Assembly (NCBI GenBank): GCA_964503775.1
Contig: CAZDBS010000005.1
Span: forward strand, 1-40,483
Source: CAZDBS01 sp964503775
GTDB lineage: Bacteria > Patescibacteriota > Saccharimonadia > Saccharimonadales > CAZDBS01
Reading direction: 5' to 3'
DNA: 40,483 nucleotides
Shown here one piece after another: positions 15,501 through 22,779 of this stretch. Each line of letters starts with the position of its first letter. The first letter of the stretch is position 1. The notes under the pieces were generated by a model. It made no database searches, was not told the origin of the DNA, and saw only the letters and a list, made by a program, of their open reading frames with translations. Position numbers and translations under genes: made by a program.

Positions 15501-16130
15501 CTAGACTACCTCTCCCTTGTATATCCATACTTTGACGCCTATTTTGCCAGCCGCCGTTTGCGCTTCAGCCAACGCGAAATCAATATCAGCTCGAAGGGTA
15601 TGTAGAGGCACCGAGCCCTGTATTTCCTTTTCACGTCGTGACATATCGGCATTGTTCAGTCGTCCAGCAACTTCAATACGAACACCTTTGGCACCAGCAC
15701 GCATGGTGCTGGCGGCTGTTTGTTTGATAGCGCGACGAAAAGCGATGCGACGCTCGAGTTGGTTGGCAACGTTCTCAGCAACCAGCTTGGCATAGAGCTC
15801 AGCTTTTTTGATTTCCTCGATGTTTACACGAACTGGTACGCCAAAAACTTTCTCTATTTGGGCCTTTAATTCTTGGGCGCCTTGACCACCACGACCGATA
15901 ACCACACCGGCTTTGGCGGTTTGAATTGTGACCGTTACGAGGTTTGGTGAGCGCTCGATATCAACTCGGTTGATCGCCGAACGAGTTCCGTTTTTATTCT
16001 CGATAAGTTTGCGGACTTGCAAGTCCTGTGTCAGAAACTTTGCGTAATCGCGTTTTGAAGCAAACCAACGAGAACGCCAATTTTTGTTGACTTGCAGACG
16101 CATGCTAATCGGATTAACTTTCTGTCCCAT
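15501..16130 (-). CDS. rpsC: 30S ribosomal protein S3
   Basis: 209 aa. It lines the mRNA entry pore and has helicase activity with S4 and S5. MGQKVNPISMRLQVNKNWRSRW opens it. A KH type II domain (about 40-110) carries VVIGRGGQGAQELKAQIEK. The C-terminal domain includes MRAGAKGVRIEVAGRLNNADMSR and ends with VWIYKGEVV. Confidence 0.97.
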   Translation of the reverse strand: MGQKVNPISMRLQVNKNWRSRWFASKRDYAKFLTQDLQVRKLIENKNGTRSAINRVDIERSPNLVTVTIQTAKAGVVIGRGGQGAQELKAQIEKVFGVPVRVNIEEIKKAELYAKLVAENVANQLERRIAFRRAIKQTAASTMRAGAKGVRIEVAGRLNNADMSRREKEIQGSVPLHTLRADIDFALAEAQTAAGKIGVKVWIYKGEVV

Positions 16131-16133
16131 AGC

Positions 16134-16517
16134 CTACTCCTTGGTTTCCTTTGCTTCCGGTTTAGTTACTTTACGAGCTTGTCGCTCTTCACCATCGACC
16201 GTGAGTCGTATGTGCGTCGTTCGGTGTTGGTACTCATGCGCTCGTCCGTGAGAGATCGGCATGAAGCGCTTATAACGAGGACCGGGTCCTAGATCGATAC
16301 TCACAATTCTCAGGGTCTTTGGGTTCAGATTATGATTGTGCTCAGCATTCGCCACGGCACTTTTGATAACATCAACAAGCGGCTTCGCAGCTCGACGTGG
16401 GGTGTGCTCGAGGATAACAAGTGCATCGGCGACAGTACGGCCGCGTACCAACGCCGCCACCACACCTATCTTGCGTGGTGATTGTCTGACACCTTTAGCT
16501 ACAGCGAGTACTGACAT
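16134..16517 (-). CDS. rplV: 50S ribosomal protein L22
   Basis: 127 aa from the ATG at 16517. An in-frame extension upstream to 16601 overlaps rpsS and lacks homology, so the shorter start MSVLAVAKGVRQSPRKIGVVA is chosen; GGAG lies about 10 nt before it. Seen also: VADALVILEHTPRRAAKPLVDVIKSAVANAEHN and HGRAHEYQHRTTHIRL. Its beta hairpin lines the exit tunnel and binds macrolides in other bacteria. A charged tail follows. Confidence 0.95.
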   Translation of the reverse strand: MSVLAVAKGVRQSPRKIGVVAALVRGRTVADALVILEHTPRRAAKPLVDVIKSAVANAEHNHNLNPKTLRIVSIDLGPGPRYKRFMPISHGRAHEYQHRTTHIRLTVDGEERQARKVTKPEAKETKE

Positions 16518-16521
16518 AATC

Positions 16522-16809
16522 TTAAGCTCCTGTTTCCGTCGTTGATTTAGCCATCTTGCCACCATGTGCCCGGAACTTACGTGTTGGAGCAAATTCTCCA
16601 AGTCGGTGCCCGACCATGTTTTCGGTCACAAATACTGGTACATGAACACGACCGTTGTGCACTGCAATTGTCCGACCAACCATTTCAGGCGAGATAACAC
16701 TATAACGGGCCCAGGTCTTAATGATAGTTCGGTCCTCAGCACCCAAAGCGGCAACTTTCTTCGCTAGCTTTGGATCGACAAATGGTCCTTTTTTGAGACT
16801 GCGGCTCAT
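16522..16809 (-). CDS. rpsS: 30S ribosomal protein S19
   Basis: 95 aa. MSRSLKKGPFVDPKLAKKVA, then TWARYSVISPEMVGRTIAVHNGRVHVPVFVTENMVGHRLGEFAPTRKF in the centre, typical of S19. It forms a complex with S13 in the head and touches the large subunit. It follows rplB by 3 nt. Confidence 0.97.
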   Translation of the reverse strand: MSRSLKKGPFVDPKLAKKVAALGAEDRTIIKTWARYSVISPEMVGRTIAVHNGRVHVPVFVTENMVGHRLGEFAPTRKFRAHGGKMAKSTTETGA

Positions 16810-16812
16810 ATA

Positions 16813-17643
16813 CTATTTCCTCTTAGCCGCATGGCGGCTTCTTACGATGTATTTAGATGTACTTTTGCGAGTTCGGGTTTTCAATCCACGAGCTGGTTTA
16901 CCCCAAGGTGTCATAGGATTACCACCCTTACCGCGGCCTTCACCACCACCATGAGGGTGATCGACAGGGTTCATGACAACACCGCGTACTGATGGGCGGA
17001 TACCACGACGGCGACTCCGACCGGCTTTACCATAACTCACATTGGAATGCTGCTCATTACTAACTATACCGATAGTGGCCATACACATGACATTGATCAT
17101 ACGAACTTCACCACTCGGCATACGAAGCTGGGCGTATTCACCCTCTTTGCTCATCAACTGGGCTGACGTGCCAGCACTCCGTATCAGTTTGCCGCCCTGT
17201 CCTGGACGCAATTCGACGTTATGCACCATCGTACCAGTTGGGATAACTGAGAGGGTCATGCGATTACCGTGATCGATAGCTACATCATCTCCAGAACTGA
17301 TCTTTTTGCCTACTCGCATGCTAGCATCGGCGATGACATAATGGCTGGTACCGTTCTGGTCTTTGATACGAGCGATTCGGGCACTACGATTTGGGTCGTA
17401 CTCAATAGCTTCAACAACGGCAGTTGTACCGGGAGCCAGTTTGAAATTGACTAATCGGTAAAATTTCTTAACACCACCACCTTGATGACGAACCGTGATT
17501 TTGCCTTGATTATTACGCCCAGCTTTTATCGGCTTTTTCACTAGCAAACTACGCACTGGCTTTTTGTGTGTGATCTGCGAGAAATCTTGCGATGTCATGC
17601 CACGCTGCGCCGGAGAGGTTGGCTTGTAAGCTTTCATACTCAT
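16813..17643 (-). CDS. rplB: 50S ribosomal protein L2
   Basis: 276 aa, usual length. It is essential for peptidyl transferase activity and subunit association. The OB domain and SH3-like domain are present; diagnostic parts are GRNNQGKITVRHQGGGVKKFYRL and the C-terminal GVVMNPVDHPHGGGEGRGKGG with the conserved histidine (about residue 230). Overlaps rplW by 4 nt. Confidence 0.98.
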   Translation of the reverse strand: MSMKAYKPTSPAQRGMTSQDFSQITHKKPVRSLLVKKPIKAGRNNQGKITVRHQGGGVKKFYRLVNFKLAPGTTAVVEAIEYDPNRSARIARIKDQNGTSHYVIADASMRVGKKISSGDDVAIDHGNRMTLSVIPTGTMVHNVELRPGQGGKLIRSAGTSAQLMSKEGEYAQLRMPSGEVRMINVMCMATIGIVSNEQHSNVSYGKAGRSRRRGIRPSVRGVVMNPVDHPHGGGEGRGKGGNPMTPWGKPARGLKTRTRKSTSKYIVRSRHAAKRK

Positions 17644-17996
17644 GATTTAGCTCCCTTCACTTTGGCGGGTGCTTTATCGTCCTCTTTAACCTCGTCAAAT
17701 ACTGGAATTCGATCGCCTTGCTTCAAAGTCACGTAGGCTTTTTTCGTATCTGTTCGTGTAACAGACATCGGTCGCGCACGACGACTCTTCACACGATTAA
17801 CAGCCTTGCCTTTAACAACTAAAGTTTTGATAGTCACGACAGTTACTTTGAACTGGGTCTCAACAGCCTTTTTGATCTGTTGTTTATTGGCCGATTTTGG
17901 AACATTGAAAATCACGACCGGCGCTAGATCATTGGTAGATAGTTTATAGGCCTTCTCGCTAACACGCGGTATGACTGTCATGAGCTCGACGTTCAT
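17640..17996 (-). CDS. rplW: 50S ribosomal protein L23
   Basis: 118 aa. It is the main docking site at the tunnel exit for trigger factor and SRP. Seen: VIPRVSEKAYKLSTNDLAPVVIFNVPKSANKQQIKKAVETQFKVTV in parts, then VNRVKSRRARPM. A Lys/Asp/Ala tail of about 20 residues extends the C-terminus. The L3-L4-L23-L2 order is canonical. Confidence 0.96.
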   Translation of the reverse strand: MNVELMTVIPRVSEKAYKLSTNDLAPVVIFNVPKSANKQQIKKAVETQFKVTVVTIKTLVVKGKAVNRVKSRRARPMSVTRTDTKKAYVTLKQGDRIPVFDEVKEDDKAPAKVKGAKS

Positions 17997-18592
17997 TTCT
18001 TACCTCCAAGCCATTCGGTCACAACTTTCACGCCACCGTCAGTCATGAGAATAGTGTTTGCATTCAAGATGTCATAGACCGTTAGGTATTTGACCGTGAT
18101 GACTTTAGCTCGAGCGATGTTGCGGAAACTTCGTTCCAACTCAGAAGTTCGTGATTCTACAACTACAAGTACCGAGGTATCGGCTTTGTTCTTATTCAAG
18201 AGATCGGTAGCAGACTTTGTCTTGCCATCGACCGAGATATCATTCAGTACTACTATCTTTCCATCTTTGTCAGCCAGAGTGAGCGCCTGTCTGAGGGCGG
18301 TTCGCTTGGCCTGAGTTGACATCGTAATCATGTAATTCTCGTTGCCTGTCGGGCCAAACACTATACCACCGCCACGCCAAATCGGGTTACGGCTTGAGCC
18401 GAAACGGGCACGACCAGTACCTTTTTGCTTCCATGGTTTTTTGCCCCCACCTCGCACATCACCTCGAGTCAAAGTCTTGGCTAGATTAGGACGACTGTTC
18501 GCCAGGTATGCCAAATATGCTTGCTTGAGCAGCTCGTGATTCTTGATCTCAACACCGAAGACTTCTTTTGGTAGTGTACTGGTTGTAGCCAT
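17993..18592 (-). CDS. rplD: 50S ribosomal protein L4
   Basis: 199 aa. Its long loop lines the exit tunnel; the loop is visible as TRGDVRGGGKKPWKQKGTGRARFGSSRNPIWRGGGIVFGP (about residues 42-80). In E. coli L4 represses the S10 operon at transcription and translation; here a multi-hairpin leader lies upstream of rplC (19222-19340). Start and the rplC stop share one base. Confidence 0.97.
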   Translation of the reverse strand: MATTSTLPKEVFGVEIKNHELLKQAYLAYLANSRPNLAKTLTRGDVRGGGKKPWKQKGTGRARFGSSRNPIWRGGGIVFGPTGNENYMITMSTQAKRTALRQALTLADKDGKIVVLNDISVDGKTKSATDLLNKNKADTSVLVVVESRTSELERSFRNIARAKVITVKYLTVYDILNANTILMTDGGVKVVTEWLGGKK

Positions 18593-19221
18593 TATCGAGC
18601 TCCTCGGCCTCTGGCTGTCTTGATCGTAACAACCGAACGCTTAGGACCAGGGATGGCACCAGTAACAGCGATAACATTGTGCTCCAGGTCAACGACTGCC
18701 ACCTTGAGGTTCTTCATGGTGATTTGCTCGTTGCCTGAACGACCGGCCATGCGCTTACCTTTGAAAATCTTCTGAGGATACATAGAACCGATTGAACCAA
18801 TACGGCGATAGCTGCGACCACCATGGGTCTTGCGGCCCCTCTTCATATTGTGTCGCTTGATAGTACTAGTGAAGCCTTTGCCTTTGGTATTACCGATCAC
18901 ATCCACCACATCACCCGCTTCAAAAACCGTGACATCAAAAGAGCTCCCAACTTTTATATCTTCTAGAAGCTCTCCATCGACACGCATTTCTCGAACAATA
19001 GCCGGAACCATATCGATGTTCTTATACTGACCTGAAATTGTTTTACCTGGATGCTTTGCAGTTTCAAATCCCAGTGCAACCGCTTGATAACCATCAGATT
19101 CTTGACTGCGAACACGAGTCACTACGCAAGGGCCAGCCTGGATCAAAGTTACAGGTACGCTCACACCATCCTCGAGGAGGATTTGGGTCATGCCTATTTT
19201 GCGACCGATCAATGCTTTCAC
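18592..19221 (-). CDS. rplC: 50S ribosomal protein L3
   Basis: 209 aa. A primary 23S binder near the peptidyl transferase centre. Seen: MKALIGRKIGMTQILLEDGVSVPVTLIQAGPC in parts, HNMKRGRKTHGGRSYRRIGSIG and KGKRMAGRSGNEQITMKNLKV. The start is GTG with AGGAG about 9 nt before it. It is the first gene of this transcription unit, with a consensus promoter (19341-19370). The rpsJ gene, normally directly upstream, is separated by a terminator and a small membrane-protein gene. Confidence 0.96.
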   Translation of the reverse strand: MKALIGRKIGMTQILLEDGVSVPVTLIQAGPCVVTRVRSQESDGYQAVALGFETAKHPGKTISGQYKNIDMVPAIVREMRVDGELLEDIKVGSSFDVTVFEAGDVVDVIGNTKGKGFTSTIKRHNMKRGRKTHGGRSYRRIGSIGSMYPQKIFKGKRMAGRSGNEQITMKNLKVAVVDLEHNVIAVTGAIPGPKRSVVTIKTARGRGAR

Positions 19222-19340
19222 GAACAGTAACTCCTATTTATGAACAAAAAATCTGGTGTCGCCGCAGTATCGTATCTGTTATTAGATAGGACTTACAGCT
19301 TCACCAAGCCACGAGGAACTAACCTCATGAAATCCTGACT
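19222..19340 (-). promoter_or_regulatory. Structured leader of the rplC operon
   Basis: About 115 nt of leader. A 7-bp hairpin (19310-19316 with 19323-19329) has one pair that is G-U only on the minus strand. It is followed by GCTT/AAGC and TATCT/AGATA hairpins and a GGTG...CACC long-range pair. S10-operon leaders in other bacteria bind L4, but I cannot match this one to a known family. Confidence 0.45.
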
Positions 19341-19370
19341 ATGATAACAGATGTCAGGACATTACGTCAA
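19333..19370 (-). promoter_or_regulatory. Promoter of the rplC operon with overlapping inverted repeat
   Basis: TTGACG (19365-19370), an 18-nt spacer and TATCAT (19341-19346). A perfect 7-bp inverted repeat TCCTGAC...GTCAGGA (19333-19339 with 19353-19359) brackets the -10 box and could be an operator or an early hairpin. The -35 lies at the stop of the preceding small membrane gene. Confidence 0.75.
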
Positions 19371-19374
19371 CACC

Positions 19375-19638
19375 TTAAAACTGTAATAATATGCCGGCTG
19401 GAAGGAAGTAAGTGATGATAGTCACTATCAGTAGCACAGCAAGCTCGATTTTTTTATCCATTTGAAAATGTTCATGACTGGCAAAGATGAGTCCTATTCC
19501 CAGCCCTACGGGCAGTCCAATATGCTCGTCTACCCTCCCAAAACGAATCCAAAGACTGCCTAAAACGATATAAAGCAACAATTTGAGAAAATAGACACTC
19601 GTGACTTCGTCTTTTTGATTTACTCGTCGTTTTGACAT
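19375..19638 (-). CDS. Small membrane protein, unknown (87 aa)
   Basis: I do not recognise this protein. After a basic start (MSKRRVNQKDE) it has three hydrophobic segments: about residues 14-32, 40-56 and 65-87. The topology is N-in by the positive-inside rule. The ATG at 19638 is chosen because TACAAT (19646-19651) lies 7 nt before it; an upstream in-frame ATG at 19647 overlaps that box. It is wedged between the rpsJ terminator and the rplC promoter, so it is probably a separate, nearly leaderless unit. Confidence 0.6.
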   Translation of the reverse strand: MSKRRVNQKDEVTSVYFLKLLLYIVLGSLWIRFGRVDEHIGLPVGLGIGLIFASHEHFQMDKKIELAVLLIVTIITYFLPAGILLQF

Positions 19639-19659
19639 AAGCATCATTGTAAATGAGAC

Positions 19660-19690
19660 AAAAGAAAAACCCTAGTAGAGACTAGGGTTT
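19660..19690 (-). terminator. Terminator downstream of rpsJ
   Basis: A perfect 10-bp stem (19667-19676 with 19681-19690) with a 4-nt loop is followed on the minus strand by TTTTTCTTTT. It separates S10 from the rest of the usual S10 operon. Confidence 0.85.
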
Positions 19691-19777
19691 ATTTGTGAGC
19701 GGTCAGTCACGACTTGCTTATATTCTACCATAACTTCTATGGTATGCATATATTTCCAAGGCCAGGCCTTGGAGATG

Positions 19778-20104
19778 CTACATACGGATTTCGGCGTCGC
19801 AACCGGCGGGCAAACTCAGGTTCATGAGCGCGTCGATTGTCTTCGGTGTTGGATCGCTGATATCGATCAGGCGCTTATGCACGCGCATCTCAAACTGCTC
19901 ACGGCCCTTCTTAAACACATGTGGGCTTTTGATGACTGTGTAGGTGCTTTTACGTACTGGAAGTGGTACTGGACCTGAGATGGTCGCACCCGTTCGCAGT
20001 GCTGTGTCTACTATTTGCTTAGCTGATTGGTCTATGACTTTGTGGTCATAAGCCTTCAAACGAATGCGAATTCGCTGCTTCTGGTCACTTTTAGCATCTG
20101 CCAA
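19778..20104 (-). CDS. rpsJ: 30S ribosomal protein S10
   Basis: 108 aa. Besides its ribosomal role, S10 (NusE) works in antitermination with NusB in other bacteria. Seen: QRIRIRLKAYDHKVIDQSAKQIVDTALRTGA in parts, GPVPLPVRKSTYTVIKSPHVFKKGREQFEMRVHKRLIDI in the centre. The start is TTG at 20104 with AAGGAG upstream. It stands alone between its promoter and a terminator, separated from rplC, although tuf lies just upstream as in many bacteria. Confidence 0.96.
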   Translation of the reverse strand: MADAKSDQKQRIRIRLKAYDHKVIDQSAKQIVDTALRTGATISGPVPLPVRKSTYTVIKSPHVFKKGREQFEMRVHKRLIDISDPTPKTIDALMNLSLPAGCDAEIRM

Positions 20105-20186
20105 AGTAATCTCCTTATCTTGACTTAGTATGATGTAACATCCGTATCTACTTATCCGAAGTAGGACAGACTTTTAGTCATCACGA

Positions 20187-20214
20187 TTTATAACAAGCTT
20201 ATTCTACAACAAAA
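20187..20214 (-). promoter_or_regulatory. Probable promoter of rpsJ
   Basis: TATAAA (20187-20192) with a 16-nt spacer and a weak TTTTGT (20209-20214). A TTGTCA lies at 20215-20220 but with too long a spacer. The leader of about 75 nt includes a hairpin CTACTTCGGATAAGTAG. Confidence 0.45.
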
Positions 20215-20245
20215 TGACAAAAGATAACAGTAATTAACCTAGAAA

Positions 20246-20485
20246 TTACTGTGTACTAATGTCATCACTTGTAACTAGTTGTTCTGCCACCATAAAGTGA
20301 ATCGAAACTTCACCTATTGTAGCTTTAGCTGTCATGCCTCGAGCGTATGGATCTGCATCTTGTGGATATTCGGTTGTGTACGCGTTAATTATTTCCGGTA
20401 GATGCACATTACCCACTAGAATCGCCTTACGCAACGAGGGATCCACAAGTTTGCGACCAATCCATTGATCAAAATTATCAAACAT
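20246..20485 (-). CDS. Hypothetical protein (79 aa), leaderless start
   Basis: I do not recognise this protein. It is soluble and acidic, without signal or membrane segment; a helix-like N-terminus (MFDNFDQWIGRKLVD) is followed by a strand-rich part. TATATT (20492-20497) lies exactly six bases before the ATG and there is no Shine-Dalgarno, so the mRNA would begin at the start codon. It lies between the tuf terminator and the rpsJ promoter. Confidence 0.6.
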   Translation of the reverse strand: MFDNFDQWIGRKLVDPSLRKAILVGNVHLPEIINAYTTEYPQDADPYARGMTAKATIGEVSIHFMVAEQLVTSDDISTQ

Positions 20486-20527
20486 ATCTTGAATATACTC
20501 TTAAACTAATCATTTAACCAACAAAAT

Positions 20528-20549
20528 GGGAGTGATTTTACTCACTCCC
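20528..20549. terminator. Bidirectional terminator downstream of tuf
   Basis: GGGAGTGA (20528-20535) pairs with TCACTCCC (20542-20549). Seven T follow on the plus strand and ATTTTG on the minus strand. It lies 22 nt after the tuf stop, which is the relevant direction. Confidence 0.75.
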
Positions 20550-20571
20550 TTTTTTTGCAAGCTGTTTGTTG

Positions 20572-21753
20572 TTACTTCGTAATCGCAGTTACAACACCAG
20601 CACCGACCGTCTTGCCGCCTTCGCGGATAGCGAAGCGCAAGCCCTGCTCCATAGCGATAGGAGCGAGTAACTTGACCTTGAAGGTTACTGTGTCACCTGG
20701 CATGACCATTTCTTTGTCAGCTGGGAGCTCAACCTCACCAGTTACGTCCGTTGTACGGAAGTAGAACTGTGGTTTGTAACCTTTGAAGAACGGAGTGTGT
20801 CGTCCACCTTCTTCTTTGGTCAAGATATAGACCTCAGCATCAAACTCGGTGTGAGGCGTGATGGTACCAGACTTAGCCAAGACCTGACCGCGTTCGATAT
20901 CTTCGCGCTCGATTCCTCGAAGCAAAATACCGACATTGTCACCAGCTTGACCCTGATCCAGATTCTTCTTGAACATCTCCACACCAGTTACGACAGTCTT
21001 GCGAGTGTCGCGGATACCAACGATCTCAACTTCTTCGTTGACTTTGACGATGCCTTGATCGATACGACCTGTAGCAACGGTACCACGTCCTTTGATAGAG
21101 AAGACGTCTTCGATAGCCATCATAAATGGCTTGTCCAGTTCCCGCTTTGGCTCTGGAATATAGTCATCCATAGCTTTGACGAGTTCCATGATAGAATCCT
21201 CAGCCGCAGCGTCACCAGCGATGGCTTTGGTAGCCGAACCACGGATGATCGGAGCTTTACGGTCAAAATCGTACTTAGCAAGTAAATCGCGAACTTCCTC
21301 TTCGACTAGGTCGACGAGTTCAGCGTCAGCTAAGTCCATCTTGTTTAAGTAGACTAGAATCTTCGGTACACCGACTTGCTTAGCAAGCAGTACGTGTTCG
21401 CGAGTCTGTGGCATAGGGCCGTCAGCAGCGGAAACGACGAGGATAGCACCATCGATCTGTGCGGCACCAGTGATCATGTTTTTCACATAGTCAGCGTGAC
21501 CCGGCATGTCGACGTGAGCATAGTGTCGCTTCTCAGATTCGTACTCTTGATGAGAAGTAGCGATGGTAATACCACGAGCCTTCTCTTCTGGAGCGTTGTC
21601 AATCTGGTCATATGCGATCGCTTTGTTTACATCACTTGGCAGTCGCTTGGCGAGTACCATTGTAATAGCAGCAGTGAGGCTTGTCTTACCGTGGTCGACG
21701 TGACCCATGGTGCCGACGTTCACATGCGGCTTGCTTCTGTCAAAATCAGCCAT
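20572..21753 (-). CDS. tuf: Elongation factor Tu
   Basis: 393 aa, usual length. GTPase that brings aminoacyl-tRNA to the ribosome. G1 GHVDHGKTSL (about 17-26), G2 around RGITI, G3 DMPGHADYVKNM (about 78-89), G4 NKMD (about 133-136) are present. Domains 2 and 3 follow, with GRGTVATGRIDQGIVKVNEEVEIVG in domain 2. Note DMPGH in place of the common DCPGH. The gene has its own strong promoter and terminator and is separated from fusA by two hypothetical genes. Confidence 0.98.
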   Translation of the reverse strand: MADFDRSKPHVNVGTMGHVDHGKTSLTAAITMVLAKRLPSDVNKAIAYDQIDNAPEEKARGITIATSHQEYESEKRHYAHVDMPGHADYVKNMITGAAQIDGAILVVSAADGPMPQTREHVLLAKQVGVPKILVYLNKMDLADAELVDLVEEEVRDLLAKYDFDRKAPIIRGSATKAIAGDAAAEDSIMELVKAMDDYIPEPKRELDKPFMMAIEDVFSIKGRGTVATGRIDQGIVKVNEEVEIVGIRDTRKTVVTGVEMFKKNLDQGQAGDNVGILLRGIEREDIERGQVLAKSGTITPHTEFDAEVYILTKEEGGRHTPFFKGYKPQFYFRTTDVTGEVELPADKEMVMPGDTVTFKVKLLAPIAMEQGLRFAIREGGKTVGAGVVTAITK

Positions 21754-21823
21754 GTTTTCTCCTAAATTATTGATTAGTTGTTACTAACGCGATGCAAATA
21801 AGCCTCGCATGAGATACCGATGA

Positions 21824-21852
21824 ATTATAGAGACTCAACAGGGGTTTGTAAA
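21824..21852 (-). promoter_or_regulatory. Promoter of tuf
   Basis: TTTACA (21847-21852), a 17-nt spacer and TATAAT (21824-21829). The start near 21817 gives a 63-nt leader ending in AGGAGAAAAC before ATG. The elements are the same as those of the infA operon. Confidence 0.85.
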
Positions 21853-21880
21853 GGATTATCCCGTTGGATCTCGTCTATTT

Positions 21881-22258
21881 CTAAATGCGACCAAATTTTT
21901 CTCTAACTTCATCTAGTGAGCTAGCATCAAGCCTGACTCTCGATGCTGCCCAAGTGATTCTGTATCCTAATGCCGCGCAGTGAACGGATCTAACAACCCT
22001 TACCGACCCCGAGGAATCATCCCTAAGCTTTATCGCTTCAGAATGTCGTGCATTTAAGTTGTCGAAGCGGGCCAAACTTACAGCCAATGCTTCTTGCGCA
22101 TCCAATAATACCCGCTCTGATAATTGAGTATGCATGTACGCGCGTTCTACTGCCGACTGTTGTGTTGGATCAAAACCAAAATTGCCAACATTTGTGATCG
22201 GTAGCTTATTAATGATACCGTCCGCATCCTCAACCTGAGTTGTCATCTGATCTGACAC
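21881..22258 (-). CDS. Hypothetical protein (125 aa)
   Basis: I do not recognise this protein. GTG start at 22258 with GGGAG 9 nt upstream. No membrane segment. Residues about 32-75 look like a long helix (SAVERAYMHTQLSERVLLDA), followed by VRVVRSVHCAALGYRITWAASRVRLD. It ends in a charged helix. It lies downstream of another hypothetical gene in the fusA-tuf interval. Confidence 0.55.
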   Translation of the reverse strand: MSDQMTTQVEDADGIINKLPITNVGNFGFDPTQQSAVERAYMHTQLSERVLLDAQEALAVSLARFDNLNARHSEAIKLRDDSSGSVRVVRSVHCAALGYRITWAASRVRLDASSLDEVREKFGRI

Positions 22259-22293
22259 GATAGTTCTCCCTTATAAACTCATCCTACACCTCT

Positions 22294-22746
22294 CTAGAAG
22301 AATATCAAGCGTTTCGCATGCTCAATAATTTCACGTTTTGTCGGCGTTCTCTCTCTATTAGGAAAGGCAATTTTTATCCATTTTCGCACATCAGTCGCAG
22401 CCGAGTGCACGGCAATAGTATCACTGAGAAGCCCGATATGTCCGAGGAATACAAGAACCGGAGGGTCATTGGGATTGATAGAGCGAGCAGTCTCAGCTTG
22501 TCTAGCTATTGACTCTCTTAGTCTGTGTTGTGCATAATCGTAGGTCTCTTCCCATCTGTTAGGAGGTGGCAGATCCACTCGACCATCACACTCCTCCCAT
22601 TCTTCATCTGACGAACCTCTGGGGAGTTCTTCTTGAAGAGCTGGCACTGCGACAGAGCCAGGTGCAACCCAAACTTCTACAGTCTCCTCACCAAAGTCGT
22701 CGACAACCGAACGCTCAGTTTCGAAACCACTTCGTATAGTAAGCAT
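22294..22746 (-). CDS. Hypothetical protein (150 aa)
   Basis: I do not recognise this protein. It has an acidic, Glu-rich middle (about residues 40-60), then WEETYDYAQHRLRESIARQAETA, a hydrophobic stretch PPVLVFLGHIGLLSDTIAVH, and a basic C-terminus. A perfect TATAAT (22758-22763) lies 11 nt before the ATG with no Shine-Dalgarno, so the leader would be about 5 nt. It starts 33 nt after the fusA stop. Confidence 0.55.
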   Translation of the reverse strand: MLTIRSGFETERSVVDDFGEETVEVWVAPGSVAVPALQEELPRGSSDEEWEECDGRVDLPPPNRWEETYDYAQHRLRESIARQAETARSINPNDPPVLVFLGHIGLLSDTIAVHSAATDVRKWIKIAFPNRERTPTKREIIEHAKRLIFF

Positions 22747-22779
22747 ACTTGACCACTATTATAAACCTATGTGCAAGAC

